A program made the position numbers and the translations under genes. The notes beneath the pieces were generated by a model that was given only the letters and a program-made list of their open reading frames with translations, was not told the DNA's origin and did no database searches. DNA of 5,902 bases from a bacterium. GTDB taxonomy: Bacteria > Bdellovibrionota > FAC87 > UBA2466. Position 1 is the stretch's first letter. Every line of letters begins with the position of its first letter. Where the stretch lies: positions 1 through 5,902 of the forward strand of contig JAIEOG010000334.1 in the NCBI GenBank assembly GCA_019750655.1, in the 5' to 3' direction. Below are positions 1-5,526 of the stretch, one piece after another.

Positions 1-623
1 CCACCAGCGCAGAAACCTGCCAGCAAGCGGCAGAGCGTCTCGCGGCATTAGATAAGCTGGAAATCTGGGATGGCGGAGCGAGGGATGATGTCAGTGACTT
101 GCGCCCTCTCGCTGACCTTGTGCAGCTGAAATCCCTGGGGCTGTATTACTTAGGCATCTCGCGCGTGGGGCAGCTTTTGCCACTCTATTCGTTACCGCGT
201 CTGCGTGAACTAAGCTTGCGTGGGAATATGCTGAAGAATGTGAACGGGCTGGCCGTACTAACCCCGAATTTGCGTAAGCTAACTCTTAACGAAAACCCGC
301 TGAGTGTCGACGAAGGCGTCTTTTCCATCTCCGAAGTATCGGATAGCTGGCAGAAGCTCGAAGCCTTGGAGATGGTGAGCTGCCAGCTCGCCAAACTGCC
401 GCACAAATTGCCGCTGAACATTAAACACCTCGATATCCAAGACAACCCCATCGTCACGGACGGCTATGCCACTCTCCAACCAAAGGAGGGCGAAAAGCCT
501 CTGCCGTTACAGACGGTACTCATGGTCAAAGGTTTCGCCGAAGCCGTTCCCGAGGCCCGCCGGTTGGAAATCTTGAAAGAGATCCAAACGTGGCTCCCCG
601 GAGTGCACGCCCGGGCATTTTAA
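1..623 (+). CDS. Leucine-rich-repeat protein, 3' part (5' end outside window)
   Basis: The reading frame is open from the left edge (first full codon at base 3) to a TAA at 621-623, giving 206 visible residues. The first visible residues already look like a repeat (LDKLEIWD, then VSDLRPLADL), so the true start lies upstream; the in-frame TTG at 99 falls inside a repeat and is not a credible start. About six LRR units can be followed, with cores LDKLEIW, LKSLGLYY, LRELSLRGN, LRKLTLNEN, LEALEMVSC and IKHLDIQDN. They have the L-x-x-L-x-L-x-x-N pattern, of the SDS22/internalin-like kind rather than ribonuclease-inhibitor type. The repeats are irregular: the fourth carries an insertion and the fifth has Cys where Asn is expected. 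A roughly 55-residue non-repeat C-terminal tail follows, rich in charged residues and ending HARAF. LRR proteins are binding scaffolds; the partner and the cell location cannot be told without the N-terminus. It lies 75 bases upstream of the next gene. Confidence 0.85.
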   Translation, partial: TSAETCQQAAERLAALDKLEIWDGGARDDVSDLRPLADLVQLKSLGLYYLGISRVGQLLPLYSLPRLRELSLRGNMLKNVNGLAVLTPNLRKLTLNENPLSVDEGVFSISEVSDSWQKLEALEMVSCQLAKLPHKLPLNIKHLDIQDNPIVTDGYATLQPKEGEKPLPLQTVLMVKGFAEAVPEARRLEILKEIQTWLPGVHARAF

Positions 624-651
624 GAGAAATGCAGGAGAGCCTGGCTACCCC

Positions 652-680
652 TTGATTCCCGGCGGCGCTTTCTTTATACC
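652..680 (+). promoter_or_regulatory. Possible sigma-70-type promoter before the GCS2-like gene
   Basis: TTGATT (652-657) and TATACC (675-680) are 17 bases apart, each matching four of six consensus positions. They lie in the 75-base gap between the LRR gene and the GCS2-like gene. Transcription would start near 687, leaving a leader of only about 12 bases that still includes the ribosome binding site. The match is modest and could be chance; co-transcription with the LRR gene is the alternative. Confidence 0.3.
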
Positions 681-689
681 TCGCCCGTC

Positions 690-694
690 GGGAG
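690..694 (+). promoter_or_regulatory. Ribosome binding site for the GCS2-like gene
   Basis: GGGAG lies four bases before the ATG at 699. The same short spacing is seen before the ATG starts at 3129 and 4318, which supports this start choice. Confidence 0.55.
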
Positions 695-698
695 ATTC

Positions 699-1868
699 AT
701 GGAAGCCAGGCCCCCCCTAGAGAATTTGCGCACCCTCGCCTCACGTGCTGAGTGGATTTCGCGCAGCCTCGCGCCTGCCGACGCAACCACAGGACGGCGC
801 ATGGCGGAAGCTTTTGCCGCCCGTGCGCGCCAGCCGCTGGATCGAGAAGCGCCGCTAACCCTGGGTTTGGAAATCGAATTTTTCCTAGCGAGTGCCTCAG
901 GGCTTTGCACTCCCGACGAGGCCATGGCGTTCTTTGATGCCTTGGTGACCCGCGGATGGAAGGCGGAGAGCGGCCACGCAAGCCACCGGCAAGTCTCGTT
1001 CGAGGGCAGCGTTTTACATTTTGAGTTCTTCCCGCACCTCTTGGAGATTTCTTCGGCCGTATTTTCTTCGCTGGGCGATCTGGAAAACCATTTAAAGCGC
1101 TTGTTGGCAGACATCCACCAGGCGGCTGCATTCACTCGGCTGGAGCTCCACACGCAAGTGCCAGCTTACGCACACCGAGTGAACCCCCTTCCCGATTCAC
1201 ACCGCGGGGACACCGACGACTCCAGACGAGCTTGGACAGCACACTATTTTGGCGACTCCACTCGAAACCTCGTCGATTTCCCGGCATTCACCGCTTCGGT
1301 GCATTTCCACGTCGGAGGATTGCCGTGGTGGGATCAGCCCGAGATCATCGAACGCCTATATGCCTGGGAAGCCCAGTATTTCTTAGAATCGTGGGAGGCG
1401 GTTTTGGGCAAGGATGCGTTCTCTTCCTACCTCGAACGCGTTTTTCTCTACCGCACCTGCTTCCCTGGACTAGCACTCATCGGAATTCCCGATATGGACT
1501 CTTGGGATTACACGAGCTGGGGTAGCGCGCTGCTGCGCGGAGCGGGGCCCCTTAAAGCAGCGGATTCTGTCGACGGGCTACGGGACTACCAGCTCGTCCG
1601 CCCGCGGCTAAGCGGAACGATTGAATTCCGCGGCGAAGCGCCGACGCTGGACTTGAATGTGTTGCTTCCGGCCGCCGCTCGCCGTTTGGCCGCATCGGTT
1701 TTGGCTCGCAATGCGACACAATCCGTTCCGAAACTGCGCGATTCTTTCGCCAAATGGCAGCATGCCTTAGATAACCGATTAACCAGTTTCCCGGAATCGG
1801 CGCGCTTGGAACTAATCCAGGCGCTTCGGTCGAGAGGCATCGGCGAGGAGAAGTGGCTCAGTGAGTAA
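699..1868 (+). CDS. GCS2-like carboxylate-amine ligase (glutamate-cysteine ligase family)
   Basis: This 389-residue protein carries, in order, the motifs of the GCS2/YbdK-type glutamate-cysteine ligase family, which has a glutamine-synthetase-like fold. GLEIEFF (residues 56-62, E58 and E60) fits the first metal/ATP-binding strand. HFEFFPHLLEISS (107-119) corresponds to the E-x-x-x-x-x-x-E-[LI]-x-[ST] strand of YbdK relatives. ASVHFHVG (199-206) matches the S/Q-H-V-H-V-G segment. GTIEFRGEAP (306-315) matches the late I-E-x-R strand. Known relatives form amide bonds between a carboxylate, usually glutamate, and an amine using ATP, in the cytoplasm. Its length is close to the roughly 370 residues typical of YbdK. 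All visible motif residues look intact, so it is probably an active enzyme, but the substrates cannot be read from sequence. True gamma-glutamylcysteine synthesis is one option; peptide or metabolite modification is another. The ATG at 699 has a good ribosome binding site. The 3' end overlaps the next gene by 8 bases, suggesting a joint function. Confidence 0.82.
   Translation: MEARPPLENLRTLASRAEWISRSLAPADATTGRRMAEAFAARARQPLDREAPLTLGLEIEFFLASASGLCTPDEAMAFFDALVTRGWKAESGHASHRQVSFEGSVLHFEFFPHLLEISSAVFSSLGDLENHLKRLLADIHQAAAFTRLELHTQVPAYAHRVNPLPDSHRGDTDDSRRAWTAHYFGDSTRNLVDFPAFTASVHFHVGGLPWWDQPEIIERLYAWEAQYFLESWEAVLGKDAFSSYLERVFLYRTCFPGLALIGIPDMDSWDYTSWGSALLRGAGPLKAADSVDGLRDYQLVRPRLSGTIEFRGEAPTLDLNVLLPAAARRLAASVLARNATQSVPKLRDSFAKWQHALDNRLTSFPESARLELIQALRSRGIGEEKWLSE
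1845..1850 (+). promoter_or_regulatory. Ribosome binding site supporting the GTG start at 1861
   Basis: GAGGAG inside the end of the GCS2-like gene is 10 bases before the GTG at 1861. It favours that start over the in-frame ATG at 1978 (residue 40), which has no comparable site upstream. The downstream gene is therefore probably translated by ribosomes finishing the upstream one. Confidence 0.45.
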
Positions 1869-3066
1869 CAGTGCACGCCAGCTCGCGGGCTTTTTACGCG
1901 AAGCGGTTTTCTTTGAATGCCCCTTAAGAATCGCAGGATTCGCCCACCGAGTTTTGCGTGTGGAAGAAAGCTCTCGGATGGACCGCGAAGAAAAGCGGCT
2001 TGTGGTGATAGCCGCCGACGGGGCACCGCCCTCTCATGCGCTCGCAGGCCGCCTCGAATTCCGAGACAGAGTCTGTGCGTTTGAAACCACCTTCGAAGCC
2101 GGGAGCCCCGGAGAGTGGCGAGGCCCGATTCCAGATTCGGTAAAGATCGAGCCCGGACCCACACGCCTTACCGACGCCGAAAGAGTTTGGGCGATCTTCA
2201 GCCGCTCTGGCGCGGTTAGCACGGACTACCTGCGTTTCCTCGCCCCCGCTCGCAAGCAGATCCTTCAGGGCTTTGAGGATCGGGCGCAAACTCCGGGACT
2301 GATGCGGTGTTTCGACCGCGACGCCTCCGGCGAAATTTGCACCTACAGCGCCTACTTCCACTTGAAGAATAGTCTTTGGTTGGCTTGCGATCTGGCATCC
2401 TCCGGCTCGTCGCCTGCGCAGACACAGATTTACATGCGCAGGTCTCTCGGCAAGCTCTGGGAGCAGATGGCAGACGACGACACGCTTTGGTTCCTCTTCA
2501 CCGTCGGCCACACCTTCTGGAAAAAGTTCGAGAACTACATGACCGAAGGTGCAGGACAGTCTATTATCGTCGGCGACCATGTTTGCTACTACGCCCGCAC
2601 GGTCGAAGCTCCCTTGCCGATGCCAGCCGAGTTGCATCCCCTCTCCCCCGAAAACCCGGAAATCCCGCGGATGCTCGAAGGGGTCGACCCGGGCCTGAAA
2701 CAGGTTTTAATGCCCCAGGGAAGCTCGGGCAGTTGCTATCCATGCACGGTCCATTACTGGCTTTGGGACGATGGCCGGACCCAGCTACTGGTCTATGGCG
2801 CCAGCACCCCCACCGGCGGCAATATCACTCGTTCCCTGGACTCAGCCTGGATCGTGCCTCTGAGGACGGCCGAACCGCTCACCGCTGGCTTGGTGAAGCA
2901 GATTACCCGGGCTGCCAAAGGCGCTTTTGAGCGCCCAGAACAGGCCTTACCGGCGGCCCGAGTCGTTTCCACGCCCGGAACCACCCTGGCCGAAGACCTG
3001 CTCCACCACCCCATGCGCAGCATGTTCTTTCGTCCTCAAGCATTGGGTTTTTGGACCGGCGAGTGA
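1861..3066 (+). CDS. Unknown protein coupled to the GCS2-like ligase; possible PilZ/YcgR-N-like N-terminus
   Basis: This 401-residue soluble protein has no signal peptide and no membrane segment, and I do not recognise its family. Residues about 10-95 look like a small beta-barrel: short hydrophobic strands (CPLRIAGF, HRVLRVEE, RLVVIAAD, LEFRDRVCAFETTF), then the phrase EWRGPIPDSVKIE. That layout resembles the YcgR-N/PilZ-associated domain of c-di-GMP effectors, where a strand series ends in a 'w-x-x-P-x-x-i' phrase. This is a weak, remembered resemblance only. No R-x-x-x-R plus D/N-x-S-x-x-G c-di-GMP-binding pair is visible. Residues 105-240 are rich in aromatics (LWFLFTVGHTFWKKFENY at 209-226). 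Residues 285-330 contain a CxxC pair (C292, C295 in SCYPC) and a Gly/Thr-rich stretch, YGASTPTGGNITRS. The protein ends TGE. The GTG start overlaps the ligase gene by 8 bases, so it may be a partner, carrier or substrate-specificity factor of that enzyme; this is inferred from gene order alone. Confidence 0.8.
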   Translation: MSNSARQLAGFLREAVFFECPLRIAGFAHRVLRVEESSRMDREEKRLVVIAADGAPPSHALAGRLEFRDRVCAFETTFEAGSPGEWRGPIPDSVKIEPGPTRLTDAERVWAIFSRSGAVSTDYLRFLAPARKQILQGFEDRAQTPGLMRCFDRDASGEICTYSAYFHLKNSLWLACDLASSGSSPAQTQIYMRRSLGKLWEQMADDDTLWFLFTVGHTFWKKFENYMTEGAGQSIIVGDHVCYYARTVEAPLPMPAELHPLSPENPEIPRMLEGVDPGLKQVLMPQGSSGSCYPCTVHYWLWDDGRTQLLVYGASTPTGGNITRSLDSAWIVPLRTAEPLTAGLVKQITRAAKGAFERPEQALPAARVVSTPGTTLAEDLLHHPMRSMFFRPQALGFWTGE

Positions 3067-3080
3067 CGCTTTTTGCGTCT

Positions 3081-3090
3081 AGCTGCAGCT
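3081..3090 (+). repeat. 10-base perfect palindrome in the gap before the gene at 3129
   Basis: AGCTGCAGCT is its own reverse complement. It lies in the 62-base non-coding gap, just upstream of a possible extended -10 element (TGCTAAAAC, 3100-3108). It could be an operator half-site pair, but a 10-base palindrome can occur by chance and no second copy is seen in the window's other gaps. Confidence 0.25.
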
Positions 3091-3099
3091 CGCGAAATC

Positions 3100-3108
3100 T
3101 GCTAAAAC
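3100..3108 (+). promoter_or_regulatory. Possible extended -10 promoter before the exported-protein gene
   Basis: TGCTAAAAC fits the TG-n-TATAAT layout with four of six -10 matches, about 20 bases before the ATG at 3129. No good -35 sits at the right distance. If it is not used, the gene at 3129 would be transcribed from the upstream GCS2 operon, 62 bases away. Confidence 0.22.
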
Positions 3109-3119
3109 GCCGCCCCATC

Positions 3120-3124
3120 GGAGG
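3120..3124 (+). promoter_or_regulatory. Ribosome binding site that fixes the start at 3129
   Basis: A perfect GGAGG lies four bases before the ATG at 3129. It decides against the in-frame upstream ATG at 3051, which would overlap the previous gene and bury the signal peptide inside the protein. Confidence 0.75.
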
Positions 3125-3128
3125 AATT

Positions 3129-4187
3129 ATGGCTCGGAAGTTCTTGTTCGGGATGGTTTTGTTGGCGGCGGCAGCCCAGGCACGTGCCCCTGAGAAGGAG
3201 TCTCGCCTGGTTTCGAAACGCACATCGGCCCTGATGAAAGAGGCCAGTGAATTGCGAGAAAAGATTGAAGCGGATCCCATTGCACGCTTCTTGAAAAACT
3301 ACCTAACCAACGCAGGGAACAAATCCGACCCCGACACTCTGAAAATCGCTCTGCGCGTTTATGAGAAACGAACGGGCCGCAAGGTCGAAAACGGCCGTGA
3401 ACATGCGCTCGCAATGTACGTCGAAATGAGCCTGCTCCCGGACTTGATTGCCGGCATCGAACGCGAACGCGGCTTTTTGACCTACGCAGATCTTATCCGC
3501 AAAGGCGGAGCTGAAGGTGGGGCTGCGCTCGGTGAATTGATTCGCACCCCGTGGCGCGGAAAAGCCGCTGAGAACGAAGACGAGTACTCGTTCTTGCGTT
3601 TCCGCATCGACACCGAAGCGCGCCAAGCCCGCGCTGCTACCGGCGACAAACAAAAGGATTTAGAAGCTCAGTACTGGGACGGAATCGCTGCGAAACGCCT
3701 GTACCAAGCCGTGGAATTGACGGAGCAGTACCAAGCCAACCGGTCGGAGGGTTACCCTTCGTCGATTCTCCCGCACAACGGCGAGCGCGAATTCTGGAAC
3801 GCTTTCTGGCAAGCGGGCGATCTCCCGGCTTTCCAAAAGCTCGCAAAACTCCCGGAAAACCCGCTCGAACTCCTCGCCAAAGCTTTGGATGAGACCCCGA
3901 AGGTCGCAGCAACCCTTGAACTCCGGGTAATGAACCACCTGGAGGAATACATTGCAGAGCCGAGCTATCTTGAATCGATAACACGCAAGAAAGGCGCGTA
4001 TCTGCAGAAACGTATGATCCGGGATTTCCGCGCCCTGGAAAACCTGAAGATGATGGATTTTGAATACTCGGAACGGATGGACATCCTCCCGGGTCTGGAT
4101 TCTGTCGAGCAAGGAATCGGAAGCTTTTTGGAAAAACTTCCGGCAGGCGTTCTAGAAGAGTACCGCGCCCGCATCCTTGACGAGTAA
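3129..4187 (+). CDS. Exported helical protein of unknown function
   Basis: The start is the ATG directly after a perfect GGAGG, giving 352 residues. The N-terminus MARKFLFGMVLLAAAAQARA is a classic Sec signal peptide: basic n-region, hydrophobic core, and an A-Q-A cleavage site after residue 18. A-R-A after residue 20 is possible but is followed by Pro. There is no lipobox Cys, so the protein should be free in the periplasm or secreted. The mature part has no Cys, is rich in Glu, Lys, Arg, Leu and Ala, and looks almost wholly alpha-helical (for example ALMKEASELREKIEADPIA at 34-52). It has scattered aromatic-rich patches such as EFWNAFWQAGDLPAF (221-235). I see no catalytic motif and do not recognise the family. 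A strong terminator 15 bases after its stop makes it the last gene of its transcript. It is 62 bases downstream of the unknown gene ending at 3066, so it may share that operon or use its own weak promoter. No convincing sequence similarity to the exported protein at 4318-5526 was noticed. Confidence 0.85.
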   Translation: MARKFLFGMVLLAAAAQARAPEKESRLVSKRTSALMKEASELREKIEADPIARFLKNYLTNAGNKSDPDTLKIALRVYEKRTGRKVENGREHALAMYVEMSLLPDLIAGIERERGFLTYADLIRKGGAEGGAALGELIRTPWRGKAAENEDEYSFLRFRIDTEARQARAATGDKQKDLEAQYWDGIAAKRLYQAVELTEQYQANRSEGYPSSILPHNGEREFWNAFWQAGDLPAFQKLAKLPENPLELLAKALDETPKVAATLELRVMNHLEEYIAEPSYLESITRKKGAYLQKRMIRDFRALENLKMMDFEYSERMDILPGLDSVEQGIGSFLEKLPAGVLEEYRARILDE

Positions 4188-4202
4188 TCGACGCGTTCTC
4201 GA

Positions 4203-4239
4203 GGGGCGGTGGCCACAAGCCACCGCCCCCTTTTTTTTT
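4203..4239 (+). terminator. Strong intrinsic (rho-independent) terminator
   Basis: A perfect 11-base-pair stem, GGGGCGGTGGC (4203-4213) with GCCACCGCCCC (4219-4229), encloses a CACAA loop. It is followed by C4230 and nine T residues (4231-4239). It starts 15 bases after the TAA at 4185-4187. There is no matching A-run on the left, so it acts on the plus strand only. It separates the 699-4187 gene group from the pair starting at 4318. Confidence 0.95.
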
Positions 4240-4307
4240 ACCGAACTGAGCCTTAATCTCCACCTTCCCTGCTTTCCACTCCGGCGACTCTTTGTTACAG
4301 AGATCAC

Positions 4308-4313
4308 GAGGGG
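4308..4313 (+). promoter_or_regulatory. Ribosome binding site that fixes the start at 4318
   Basis: GAGGGG lies four bases before the ATG at 4318. The frame is open further upstream, to 4177, but that stretch runs through the terminator hairpin and would hide the signal peptide. The gap 4240-4317 otherwise shows only a poor promoter match (TTTCCA at 4273-4278 with TACAGA at 4296-4301), so the true promoter of this unit is not identified. Confidence 0.65.
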
Positions 4314-4317
4314 AAAA

Positions 4318-5526
4318 ATGCCGAAAGCCTTGCTCTGTCTAGTTCTTGGGTTTGTTGCCTTGTCCGTTCCTGCGGTTTCTAAACCGCCACCGGAAATGGT
4401 CCAAAAAGGCAGCGTGAATAACGGCGGCAATGGCAGCGATGGCCAGATGCAGTGGGTGCTTAAGAATCTTCTGCTGCCCTCTTTCGAACTTCCAGAAAAC
4501 CGGGCGGTTTTAGAGCCTGCGGAAATCCGCGCGTTGGCCGACCTCATCGAAAAAGGTCCGCCGTTTGTCGCCGTCGACCCAAAATCGCTTAAAGATCTCC
4601 CGGAAGAGCGCTTCACGGACAAACTCAGTCGCCCCGCCAAAGTGAAGCTCGGGGAGCGGGATGGGAAAGAGGCCTGGCGTTTACTCGACAACCGCGAGAA
4701 TGCCGTCGATGCGCGTGTCGTTTGGGATGCAAATGAGAAAGCGTATACCGTGCAGTGGGACGAAGCCGCGTGGAAAGCGGTGACCTATGAAGGAAAGCTC
4801 TACCCGCAGTCCGTCGTGCGCGATATCGCACATGAACTCCTGCGCTACGCGTACCACGCAGGGCTTATTCAAAGAAACGACGACAACCGCGGGATATCCA
4901 ACCAGCTGAAGCTCCGCGAGGGGGTCGCGGTGCAATCCTTGCCGACCGATGCGTACCGTCTGGATTTCGCTCGGCGCGGTAAAGAGATGGCGAAAGCGTC
5001 GAAAGAAATGATCCGCATCGTGGAAACGGATCTAAAGACCCATAGTGACGGCGAAAGCTTCATCACCGATCTTCGCCACAACCTGCCCCTGATGGAGAAC
5101 TTCAACCGTGCCAAAGACTGGCCGGGCGCGACCGATGAAGAAATTGCCTCCATCTTCGATGCCTATTTGAGCAAGATGCTCGTACAGCGTGCGAATATCG
5201 ACAAGCAAAAGAAAGTCGCGCTTACTTTTGAACCGCCGAAGGTTACACCTTCAGGCCCGCGGGACTTCCCCGCGCGGGCGAAGCTTTTGTACTTCGAAGC
5301 GCACCGGCTATTTAATCTGATTCACTACCACGCCAGCGTGCGCGATTCGCGGGATGGGCGAGCTTGGAGCAAGTACCTCGAGCAAGTGAACTATGTCGTA
5401 GATGAATACGCCCGCAGCAAATACGCCGGCACCGATGCGCAGTTCGAGCAGTGGTTCAATCAACAAACCAAGGACATCCGAGCGGAGTTCGAAAGATTAA
5501 AGACCGCCCTGGGATACGATAAGTGA
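4318..5526 (+). CDS. Exported protein of unknown function with Gly/Asn-rich start and HELLR motif
   Basis: Starting at the ATG after GAGGGG, the protein is 402 residues. MPKALLCLVLGFVALSVPAV is a Sec signal peptide, likely cut at A-V-S after residue 21; Cys7 lies inside the hydrophobic core and is not a lipobox. The mature protein opens with a Pro run, then NNGGNGSDGQ (34-43), a Gly/Asn-rich stretch that I associate, from memory, with secreted proteins of Bdellovibrio-like bacteria. The centre holds VVRDIAHELLRYAYHAGL (166-183) followed by NDDNRGIS (187-194). HELLR resembles the start of a zinc-protease HExxH helix, but the second His is replaced by Arg176, with H180 four residues later, so metalloprotease activity is doubtful. 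The C-terminal 180 residues are helical and charged, with an aromatic/His patch LFNLIHYHASVRD (331-343). The stop codon overlaps the GTG start of the TIGR02147-type gene by four bases, implying tight co-expression. I do not recognise a named family. Confidence 0.85.
   Translation: MPKALLCLVLGFVALSVPAVSKPPPEMVQKGSVNNGGNGSDGQMQWVLKNLLLPSFELPENRAVLEPAEIRALADLIEKGPPFVAVDPKSLKDLPEERFTDKLSRPAKVKLGERDGKEAWRLLDNRENAVDARVVWDANEKAYTVQWDEAAWKAVTYEGKLYPQSVVRDIAHELLRYAYHAGLIQRNDDNRGISNQLKLREGVAVQSLPTDAYRLDFARRGKEMAKASKEMIRIVETDLKTHSDGESFITDLRHNLPLMENFNRAKDWPGATDEEIASIFDAYLSKMLVQRANIDKQKKVALTFEPPKVTPSGPRDFPARAKLLYFEAHRLFNLIHYHASVRDSRDGRAWSKYLEQVNYVVDEYARSKYAGTDAQFEQWFNQQTKDIRAEFERLKTALGYDK

Noticed and set aside
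609..621. GCCCGGGC followed by ATTTT at the end of the LRR gene, considered as a terminator
   Set aside because: The palindrome has no loop bases and a very short stem inside the coding sequence, so it cannot form a credible terminator hairpin.
674..1153. Long minus-strand reading frames opposite the GCS2-like gene (also 697-1131 and 1586-2164)
   Set aside because: They lie antisense to a gene with clear family motifs, have no ribosome binding site or recognisable protein features, and are expected by chance in GC-rich DNA.
1924..2637. 237-residue minus-strand reading frame opposite the unknown 401-residue gene
   Set aside because: The plus-strand gene is coupled to its upstream neighbour and has a balanced protein composition. 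The antisense product shows no domain-like features.
2376..2930. Plus-strand 184-residue frame inside the unknown gene
   Set aside because: Its product is rich in Arg, Pro, His and Gly, typical of an out-of-frame translation of GC-rich coding DNA.
3051..3128. Upstream in-frame extension of the exported-protein gene to the ATG at 3051
   Set aside because: It would overlap the previous gene and put 26 residues before a perfect signal peptide. The GGAGG before 3129 fixes the start.
4177..4317. Upstream in-frame extension of the second exported-protein gene to 4177
   Set aside because: The extension translates through the terminator hairpin and T-run and would bury the signal peptide. The start at 4318 has its own ribosome binding site.
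4831..4857. Calling the HELLR-containing protein a zinc metalloprotease
   Set aside because: The HExxH signature is not met: the fifth position is Arg, not His. No downstream third ligand could be assigned, so only the motif is reported.
5255..5279. Seven-base inverted repeat GCCCGCG/CGCGGGC inside the second exported-protein gene
   Set aside because: It is within a coding region, has an 11-base loop and no T-run; it is likely chance in GC-rich DNA.
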